Of a stretch of 64,000 nucleotides of DNA, positions 1 to 7,700 are shown piece by piece. A program made the translations under genes and the position numbers. The notes beneath the pieces were generated by a model. The model ran no database searches. It saw only the letters and a list, made by a program, of their open reading frames with translations, and was not told the DNA's origin. The stretch's first letter is position 1. Each line of letters opens with the position of its first letter. Source of the DNA: JAWKMZ01 sp041391965 (lineage in GTDB: Bacteria > Bacteroidota > Bacteroidia > Flavobacteriales > Flavobacteriaceae); NCBI GenBank assembly GCA_041391965.1, contig JAWKMZ010000004.1:62001-126000 (forward strand), read 5' to 3'.

Positions 1-213
1 GATGAAGCAGTCCACCATATCATGCAGCACTATGACGAGCAAGAACTTAACACAGAAATAAAATCTGAATTGCTACAGTGCCTAACCCGAACCCTCTACT
101 TTAAAGACGAAAAAAGTCCATTGATGGTTGCTTTACAAAAAACAGCAAGTTCACTGCAACAATGTTATAGTGGGAAACGTAAAAAAATTAAATATCCAAA
201 ATTATGGAACTAA
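1..213 (+). CDS. cas1: CRISPR-associated endonuclease Cas1, C-terminal end (partial)
   Basis: The open frame enters from the left edge and gives about 70 residues ending in a basic tail (KRKKIKYPKLWN), typical of the Cas1 C-terminus in type II-C systems. Cas1 is the integrase that inserts new spacers together with Cas2. The identification rests on the tail sequence and on position: the last 10 bases overlap the start of cas2, the usual translational coupling of this pair. The catalytic residues lie outside the window, so activity cannot be judged. What lies upstream of cas1 is unknown, including whether another cas9 is present there. Confidence 0.85.
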   Translation, partial: DEAVHHIMQHYDEQELNTEIKSELLQCLTRTLYFKDEKSPLMVALQKTASSLQQCYSGKRKKIKYPKLWN

Positions 214-533
214 ATGCTTACAGGATTATGTGGTTATTTGTATTTTTTGATTTACCTACTGAGACTCCAAAAGACAGAAAAAATGCTTCTGGATTTAGAA
301 AAAACTTAATCAAAGACGGATTTGCTATGATGCAGTATTCCGTTTACATGAGGCATTGTGCCAGCAGCGAAAGTGCCGATGTACACGAAAAGCGTATTAA
401 AAAGCTACTTCCTCCTTTTGGAAAAGTAAGTGTCTTACGAATAACCGATAAACAATTTGGAAATATTATGAACTTCTGGGGAAAATTAGAAGTCCCCAAA
501 GAACCACAACCGACACAATTAGAATTGTTTTAA
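204..533 (+). CDS. cas2: CRISPR-associated endoribonuclease-fold protein Cas2
   Basis: 109 residues, a normal Cas2 length. The N-terminus has the ferredoxin-fold first strand ending in a conserved acidic residue (MWLFVFFDLPTET, D16), followed by RKNLIKDGFAMMQYSVYMR, the expected Cas2 core. The start overlaps cas1 by 10 bp, indicating coupled expression. Cas2 is the structural partner of Cas1 in the adaptation complex. The CRISPR array begins 276 bp downstream, so cas1-cas2-array keeps the usual II-C order although cas9 is not in its usual place upstream in the visible part. Confidence 0.95.
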   Translation: MELNAYRIMWLFVFFDLPTETPKDRKNASGFRKNLIKDGFAMMQYSVYMRHCASSESADVHEKRIKKLLPPFGKVSVLRITDKQFGNIMNFWGKLEVPKEPQPTQLELF

Positions 534-809
534 TAAATAACGCTCCATACCCATTATTTGTCATTCCAACGCAAGAGAATTTTTAAATCAGCATAGCTAA
601 ATCTCATAACAAAACATCAACCTACCCAATTTTGTCATTCCGACAAAGGCGCATGTTGTCATTCCGACAAAGGAGGAATCACATAATAAGACACAGACCA
701 TTTAAAACAAAAAATGCTTCAATCTTGCCTTATCACTGCAAAAAAGAAGCATTATTTTAAACGATATTTAACCTTAATCAATTGATATATAATAGGTGAC
801 AAGCCAACT
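534..809. other. Intergenic region between cas2 and the array (possible leader)
   Basis: No gene is visible. The left part holds several copies of a short dispersed motif of the form tcattccgacaaagg (around 560, 633 and 659) and the left copy of a direct repeat also found beyond the tracrRNA. The right part (about 690-809) is AT-rich and abuts the first repeat. It could be the integration leader, since repeats at this end are intact and the repeat at the other end is broken. The crRNA strand implied by the tracrRNA runs toward this region, not away from it, so it would not be the crRNA promoter. Confidence 0.5.
559..622 (+). repeat. Left copy of a ~60-nt direct repeat bracketing array, TA and cas9
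   Basis: The stretch starting tgtcattccaacgcaagag and running through gctaaatctcataac reappears in the same orientation at 9626-9688 with only about four differences (aacgcaagag versus gacgcaggag, gcatag versus gcgtag, and one indel near the end). The copies carry the short tcattcc-type motif that is also scattered nearby, so they may belong to a dispersed intergenic family. Confidence 0.85.
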
Positions 810-3683
810 AATATCGTGTTTTCTAATCTTTAATCAAACCACAACGCCACATACTTGAACAACCTATCAAATATCGTGTTTTCTAATCTTTAATCAAACC
901 ACAACATAGGAAACCTACATCTTTTGAAAATATTAAATATCGTGTTTTCTAATCTTTAATCAAACCACAACGAAAAAACTGTCAAAAAAGTCAAAATTTG
1001 AATATCGTGTTTTCTAATCTTTAATCAAACCACAACATATTCAGTAGGTGTAAGTTCAGCTAATATCGTGTTTTCTAATCTTTAATCAAACCACAACAGA
1101 TAAGGGCAAAGATTAACGGGAAGTAATATCGTGTTTTCTAATCTTTAATCAAACCACAACCAAAACTGTTAAATATCCTTTTCAAATAAGCCATTATCGT
1201 GTTTTCTAATCTTTAATCAAACCACAACTGCTTTCATATTACTTTTAAAAATTATTTAATATCGTGTTTTCTAATCTTTAATCAAACCACAACATGGGAA
1301 GAACAATAAATATCGTAGAACAAAATATCGTGTTTTCTAATCTTTAATCAAACCACAACTTTTATCTTGCGTTCATCTTCAATCCATTAATATCGTGTTT
1401 TCTAATCTTTAATCAAACCACAACTGATAACGCGAAATAGATGGATTGTGACCAAATATCGTGTTTTCTAATCTTTAATCAAACCACAACATCCTTAGCG
1501 TAGGAGTTGAAACTTGACGAATATCGTGTTTTCTAATCTTTAATCAAACCACAACATCTGTTGGATAAAATAGCTTTAATAGTGCAATATCGTGTTTTCT
1601 AATCTTTAATCAAACCACAACCGAATTAAAGTGCTTTCGTTAATATCTATAAATATCGTGTTTTCTAATCTTTAATCAAACCACAACGATAAAGTCATTC
1701 CGCTTGGTAGTGATGTAATATCGTGTTTTCTAATCTTTAATCAAACCACAACAAATCTTCTGCTTCTTTAGTTCGTTCAATAAATATCGTGTTTTCTAAT
1801 CTTTAATCAAACCACAACACTATAATGGCAATAACAATCCAATAGTAGAATATCGTGTTTTCTAATCTTTAATCAAACCACAACTATTATTAACTACAAT
1901 TGTAGTTCTTTCGTAATATCGTGTTTTCTAATCTTTAATCAAACCACAACATACTGTTGTTGTAATTCTTTTAATTCTTAATATCGTGTTTTCTAATCTT
2001 TAATCAAACCACAACATCTTGCCTAATGGAGATTGAATTTTGCTAAATATCGTGTTTTCTAATCTTTAATCAAACCACAACGAAAGGCTTTTAGAGGAGG
2101 GAGCTACACGTAATATCGTGTTTTCTAATCTTTAATCAAACCACAACTGGCAATTGATATCTTTCATTACTAAAACCAATATCGTGTTTTCTAATCTTTA
2201 ATCAAACCACAACACGTTTTGATTTATTAGAGCGTTGGCAAAAATATCGTGTTTTCTAATCTTTAATCAAACCACAACAACATCTTTATTACCACTTTCA
2301 GTTGGTTGAATATCGTGTTTTCTAATCTTTAATCAAACCACAACACGACTGCTTGGCATCCAGAAACTAAATCGAATATCGTGTTTTCTAATCTTTAATC
2401 AAACCACAACATGAGTTTATCGCTTCAGAAGATGGTCTAAAATATCGTGTTTTCTAATCTTTAATCAAACCACAACAAATGGGTGATAATACAACGTTCT
2501 TAGCATCAATATAAATATCGTGTTTTCTAATCTTTAATCAAACCACAACAAGAGGAATTACAAACCTACTTCCCCGATAAATATCGTGTTTTCTAATCTT
2601 TAATCAAACCACAACTATAGCTGTTCCTGTGATTTGTTCTTCGGAATATCGTGTTTTCTAATCTTTAATCAAACCACAACAAAGCAACATCGTGTTTGAT
2701 GTAAAAGCTGAATATCGTGTTTTCTAATCTTTAATCAAACCACAACAGACAGGCAGCGAAATTTAGATTTGGATAATATCGTGTTTTCTAATCTTTAATC
2801 AAACCACAACTGAAAGCAACCAACGCATCATCAATGATTAAATATCGTGTTTTCTAATCTTTAATCAAACCACAACAAGGTTAAAAATAAAAACAACACA
2901 CCTGAAATATCGTGTTTTCTAATCTTTAATCAAACCACAACACTAACTGGTTTACCTTGGCAGAAGTGAAAAATATCGTGTTTTCTAATCTTTAATCAAA
3001 CCACAACTCGTAATCATTCCAAATAACTGTAGCATTTAATATCGTGTTTTCTAATCTTTAATCAAACCACAACTGTAACCAATGAAGATTATAATGATGC
3101 TTAATATCGTGTTTTCTAATCTTTAATCAAACCACAACGGGATGAGTTTTTAAATGCAGGTAATGAGTAATATCGTGTTTTCTAATCTTTAATCAAACCA
3201 CAACATAACCATACATCCAGTTTTAACGGCTTTTAATATCGTGTTTTCTAATCTTTAATCAAACCACAACAAGGATATGTTTACCAATTCATTTTTGGAA
3301 ATATCGTGTTTTCTAATCTTTAATCAAACCACAACGCAGAATCAAAAGGTTATCACTTTGAACACAATATCGTGTTTTCTAATCTTTAATCAAACCACAA
3401 CACAACGAGCGAGATAAACCCTCGCAAAATTAATATCGTGTTTTCTAATCTTTAATCAAACCACAACTGAGCAAATACAAGCCTGGACAGATGAAACAAT
3501 ATCGTGTTTTCTAATCTTTAATCAAACCACAACCGAGAAACAGTCAAGCAATGCAACATCGATAATATCGTGTTTTGGCTTCGCCGAATCTCGCAAGCTC
3601 GATTTCTAATCTTTAATCAAATCGACGAAGGAGATTCACAAACATTCAATAAAAATTAGGGTGGCATGTTTGTAAACCACAAC
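810..3683 (-). CRISPR. Type II-C CRISPR array, 42 intact 36-nt repeats plus a disrupted 43rd, 42 spacers
   Basis: The repeat on the plus strand begins aatatcgtgttttc, has taatctttaatc in the middle and ends aaaccacaac; read on the minus strand it begins GTTGTGGTTTGATT, the usual type II form. I counted 42 full copies starting at 810, 870, 936, 1001, 1062, 1125, 1193 and so on to 3498. All look identical except the seventh, which has one changed base near its left end (attatc for aatatc). Most spacers are 29-30 nt; exceptions are 24, 25, 27 and 32 nt among the first six, and 37 and 28 nt later. The tracrRNA anti-repeat matches the plus-strand repeat, so crRNA is read from the minus strand toward cas2. 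No spacer targets could be searched. Confidence 0.98.
3564..3683 (-). repeat. Disrupted terminal repeat (43rd) split by two short insertions
   Basis: The repeat is present in three ordered pieces: positions 1-13 at 3564-3576, positions 14-29 at 3606-3621, and the end (accacaac) finishing at 3683. About 26 nt plus a repeated TTT separate the first two, and about 52 nt separate the last two, the latter flanked by AAA on both sides. The inner ends of the inserts are complementary (gaatctc and tcgat against atcga and gagattc), and the second insert contains an 8-bp inverted repeat acaaacat/atgtttgt. It lies at the TA/cas9 end of the array. Confidence 0.9.
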
Positions 3684-3691
3684 CGGAAGAG

Positions 3692-3711
3692 ATACCTGCC
3701 TGGGCAGGTAT
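3692..3711. repeat. Perfect 9-bp inverted repeat beyond the array end
   Basis: Arms atacctgcc and ggcaggtat are separated by two bases, just outside the broken last repeat. There is no T-run on either side, so it is not an obvious terminator. It may be the trace of a small palindromic intergenic element, like the motifs inside the broken repeat. A degraded repeat start (aatatcatgg) follows at about 3736, possibly the relic of a further repeat unit. Confidence 0.6.
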
Positions 3712-3787
3712 GCCAATCTGCCAGCGCAGTATGCTAATATCATGGTATGGCTGTTTAAGATTCTGAAAAAACCATGTCAATGAACTT

Positions 3788-4063
3788 TTAAAAAATTTGG
3801 CGTCCGATGATGGCCATTATTTCTATTTTATCAATATTTATTCTATAAAAAACAGTATCAACACCACAAACACAGTATCTATAACCCTCACGAAAACGAA
3901 CAGCTTCTGGAAACAGAAAAGGGTTTGATGCTATTTTTGAGAAACAATCGAATAGCATATCATAATATCTATCCGCTTGAAGCAATCCAAAACGTTCTAA
4001 ACCATAGGCATATATTCGGGTCAAATCTTCTTCGGCGCGAATATTAAGCACATAGCTAAACAT
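3788..4063 (-). CDS. parE: ParE/RelE-family toxin of a type II toxin-antitoxin pair
   Basis: 91 residues, the normal size for this family. The N-terminus (YVLNIRAEEDLTRIYAYGLERFG) and the strand-rich C-terminus (YRYCVCGVDTVFYRINIDKIEIMAIIGRQIF) follow the RelE/ParE fold, with the usual arginine and tyrosine positions near the end. ParE toxins poison DNA gyrase and RelE-type toxins cut mRNA; the family-level call is secure but the target is not. It overlaps the upstream antitoxin gene by 8 bp. It sits between the CRISPR array and cas9, an unusual place that could stabilise the locus against loss. Confidence 0.85.
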   Translation of the reverse strand: MFSYVLNIRAEEDLTRIYAYGLERFGLLQADRYYDMLFDCFSKIASNPFLFPEAVRFREGYRYCVCGVDTVFYRINIDKIEIMAIIGRQIF

Positions 4064-4295
4064 TCAGTTTTTTCTTAATTTCTGCCAAAAGTTCCTCTTT
4101 CGTTGTGGTGCTAAAACCACTTTTTTCAGCTCTTGTCAACTTCATCCGGACAAATTCGATATGTGCATCCCGCTCACGAGCTTGCTTTATTAAGTAATTG
4201 ACCACTTCACTCTTACTGGTAAATTCTTCCGCTTCTACTTGATTTTTTAACCAATCATCATTCTGTTTGGCCAATGTAATGCTCTGTCTTGCCAT
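4056..4295 (-). CDS. parD: ParD-like ribbon-helix-helix antitoxin
   Basis: 79 residues beginning MARQSITLAKQNDDWLKNQV, a typical CopG/ParD ribbon-helix-helix DNA-binding start, followed by a charged helical tail (about residues 40-79) that would wrap the toxin. It is translationally coupled to the toxin by an 8-bp overlap. An 18-bp perfect palindrome 16 bp upstream of the start is a likely operator for self-repression. A second, similar palindrome stands in front of a decayed gene at 4404-4694 that begins with a related peptide (MTRQSISF). Confidence 0.85.
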   Translation of the reverse strand: MARQSITLAKQNDDWLKNQVEAEEFTSKSEVVNYLIKQARERDAHIEFVRMKLTRAEKSGFSTTTKEELLAEIKKKLNV

Positions 4296-4310
4296 AATTA
4301 TAACGCTTAG

Positions 4311-4328
4311 TGGTGTAAATTTACACCA
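4311..4328. promoter_or_regulatory. Probable antitoxin operator (18-bp perfect palindrome)
   Basis: The sequence tggtgtaaatttacacca is its own reverse complement and lies just upstream of parD. Ribbon-helix-helix antitoxins commonly bind such palindromes to repress their own operon. The core ggtgta...tacacc recurs at 4711-4726. Binding is inferred from position and symmetry. Confidence 0.65.
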
Positions 4329-4403
4329 AAAAAATTAATTTAAAAAATCTATTTGTCAAGATGTTGAAATTTTAAAATCCATATTCTCTTTGGCATTAGG
4401 TCT

Positions 4404-4694
4404 TTAAAACTTTCTCTGCTTGTGCTTCCCATTGGGCTGTATCATCCTTACTTGCTTCTCAAAGTCTGCTAACGAGTAGTGTTGCTTGGACATGGTTTTT
4501 ACCGCCTTTAATGAGGTCTCTGTGCTCTCTTTGTGAAAATCGTTTAAATATTGACTGTCCGTTAATGATTCTTTCGGCAACTTGTTTGATTTCTTCATCG
4601 CTAAGGTCTTTTATGTTTTTATTGTTAAGTAACGAAAATTTTGGTTTACTCGAACTCTTTTTTTGTTCTTAAAGGAAATGCTTTGTCTTGTCAT
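4404..4694 (-). pseudogene. Decayed antitoxin region and unrecognised coding remnant
   Basis: From 4694 leftward a 27-codon frame starts MTRQSISFKNKK, matching the first residues of the neighbouring antitoxin, then loses similarity and stops. Next, one frame reads EEIKQVAERIINGQSIFKRF and continues for about 45 codons to a stop; a different frame continues as a 64-residue open frame (4404-4598). The protein-like composition over two frames suggests a frameshifted remnant; I do not recognise the family. The preserved palindrome upstream supports a dead second TA locus rather than random sequence. Confidence 0.5.
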
Positions 4695-4706
4695 GATTTC
4701 AAAATT

Positions 4707-4730
4707 AAGTGGTGTAAATGTACACCACTT
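4707..4730. promoter_or_regulatory. Second palindrome related to the antitoxin operator
   Basis: Perfect 10-bp arms aagtggtgta and tacaccactt flank four bases. It shares the ggtgta/tacacc core with 4311-4328 and stands 12 bp upstream of the relic MTRQSISF start. It is also only 10 bp beyond the cas9 stop codon and is followed on the minus strand by AATTTT, so it could act as a weak cas9 terminator or bring cas9 read-through under antitoxin control. Both roles are inference. Confidence 0.5.
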
Positions 4731-4740
4731 ATTAAGGATT

Positions 4741-7700
4741 TCATAATTTCTGTATTTTTCCTGTGGTAGAAAGTTTGACCTTTATTGGATTAAAACTATT
4801 CCACCCAGTCTTTCCGCTACCAAATCCTTTGATATAAACGTATTCAGCATCAGAGGAACTTTTACCGTCTAAATGTCTTCTAAAACAAATTTCCATAAAA
4901 TAATCTGCACCAGCTATTTTTTGAACTTTAAACAAGTGATTGAAAATAATGTCTTCTGATAATTCCTCTACATTGGTGTTAGGTTCTAAAAAGAGTAAAA
5001 ACATATCGTTTTCTTGAAATGTTTGAACGACTTCCAATCCATCTTCAGGTAGTTGAAATAAATCAACATTTTGCTTCTCTCTTTCAACAGCTGTCCAAAA
5101 ATTAACTATACTCTTATCCAATTCTCCTTTATTGTTTTTATAAATAAGAACATGGTGATTATTCCTCGGATTCACATATTGATTTGCCTCCTTTAATTTT
5201 TGAGCGTTGGACATTTCTTCCCTTACTCTAACTTTTTTAATTGGTACTCGTTCTCCATTTTTATTTTTTAAAGTATAGAGTTGCTGAATGTCATTTTTCA
5301 ACAAATCGATTTGGCTTACTATCATCAATTCTTCTTCATCGCTTACTCCTTTTTTCTTTTTTTGTTTTTCCAATAAAGCGATTTCTTTATTGATTTTTGC
5401 TTCTTTTTTTCTGGCATCAATAATTATTCTACGTATTTCTGGATCAACGATTTTCTTTAGTTGGTTGTCTTTTAAATCACTCACTTTCTTCCGTATGTGA
5501 TAGCCTTTACTCACTTCCATTGGTGCCTGTCTTTGCCCATAGACATTTTCCTTGTGCAATTGTCCCCTGACGGCGTCGCCAACACTTGTAAAGGATTTAC
5601 CGTTTTTAACAATGCGTTTTCTAACTTGTGTCAATACATTTCTGTTTTGTTTGTGTGATACCAAGATCTTTTCAGCTTCCTTTTTTGCTGACGTATGGAA
5701 ATTCAACCATGGTTCAGGAAAATTTAATTGGTCTTTTTCAAAAGGCAATCCTTTGTATTTTGCCACCCGCTGTGCATTGTATGTGCTTAATTGTTGAAAA
5801 TAACTTTGTTTTGACAAGGCAATAACCAAGGCATCTATGGCATGGTGCCTATGATCATCCCTATTTTTCTTGGGGTCAAATTTTATTTCCCCTGTGTATT
5901 TATCCACCCAAATGTTTCCCTCTATCAACGATTGGTTTTCTTCTATCTTGGGTTTTTGGTTCTCTATGGCATTGAATTCATTTGGCTCATTTACGATGTC
6001 ATACACCACCCAATACTTTCCTTCTTTTTCTTGGGTTTCAAATTGATGTTCTGCATCTATCTCTGAAACAAAAACACCTTGGTCGTTCACCGTTCCTTCA
6101 ATACAAATTTGGTTTGAAGCAAAGCTCGGTTTTTCGTTAATGGCTCTCTCATAAACCGGATTCTCCGTATCAATATCCAACAGCAGCCAATATCTTCCAT
6201 CCGTCGTATTGGTTTCGCATTCATAGATGTACGATTTGAAATAATTGTCTTTTACTTCGCCAAACAACAGTATCTGCTTTCCTGTTTTTTTGGGTTGCTT
6301 TTCTTTTTCTGGTACAATGAATTTTTTATCAATAACCGGCAATTTCGCCCAATAGGATCCGTTGTCACAACCCTTGGCAGAAACTATTCCACTACTGTTG
6401 TTTTTAAATTTTTCGCGTTCTATATTCCCTCTTAAAACAATCGTGTTTTCTGTACCTTCCGGTCTTTCCTTAAAGATGCGCACCACTTTTTTAGGTTCGG
6501 AAATGTTTAACTTTAACCAATAATTTCCATTGGTCAAGTCTGGCACACTAACAGTTATGTTGACATAATTGTTTAACGTTTTGAAAACACCTTTATCCAC
6601 TTTCCCTGTGATGGTGGTTTGGTTAGCTTCCAATGTTGGCTTTTCATTGTAAATTGGCAATGACGAAATGAGATTGTTGTTTTCATCCATTACAACATAA
6701 TGTGGATAGGCCCGATCCTCTTCCATATTATTGACGTTGATGTCCAAGTTCATAACCGGCTGTAAAATATTATTCAATCCCCACAAATGTCTCAATTCCG
6801 AAGTAAGTCCTCCAGGAAGCACTCGCACATCTTCACAAATCTGACCCATGATTTCCTTGGTCTTTTTGCTGATATATCGTGTGTCGTTCAACTGTCTTTC
6901 GATAAAGCTATTTTGTACATCGGCATCATCTATCTTGATTTTTGAAGTAAATCGTTTTGCTTTTGGATATGGCAATAACCTGTAAACCCTTTGCTCGATG
7001 TCTTCCCAAGTTTCTGCCCCACCCCATATTTTAGGGTCAGGGTTTTTTAAATAAAATTGATAGGGTGTAAGATTCCCTTTGAGTCCATTGAATTTGGCAT
7101 CACATAAGGTTTTGTTACCAAAACTATCATTCAATGATGTGCTTTTGGGCATGATGTGCTCTACCTGTATGTTGTTTTCCTTGCCCAAGACGTCACTTAT
7201 ATTGATTGAAATATTTGTGTAAGGACAAACGGTAACAACGCCGCGGTCTTGCATTTCTTTATAGAGCAACACTTTATGGATGTTCATTCTATCGTGCCTT
7301 AATCCGTATTCTGTTAGCAATTTTTTGGCGGCCTCATTTTTTGTGGTATTTTCTTTGATCCTGTCCGACTGGTTTTGTCTTCCTTGTTTACTGTTTTTGA
7401 CATCTCGACCCAATTCCACTTGAATTCTATCAAATTTCCCATACTCATCAATCAACTGGTTGACAAGTCGTCTGGTTTCATTGAGGCCTTGTTGTACAAT
7501 TGGGTTTCTCAAGTTTTCAATGGCGTCCAATTTGTCTTTCAATTGTTTCTTTTCTATATCCTGACTGTGGTGGTATAGTTTAATAAACCGTTTATCATTT
7601 TGCACGAAACCAAATTTGTTTTCAATCAAATGGGCTTTAATTTTTTCAATGGCATCACCTTCTTTATTGGATTTATCTCTAACAATATTTAGAACATCCT

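Noticed and set aside
810..3563. Possible self-targeting spacers
   Set aside because: By eye no spacer matched the rest of this window; a few contain short repeat-like strings (aatatcgt) which are too short to count.
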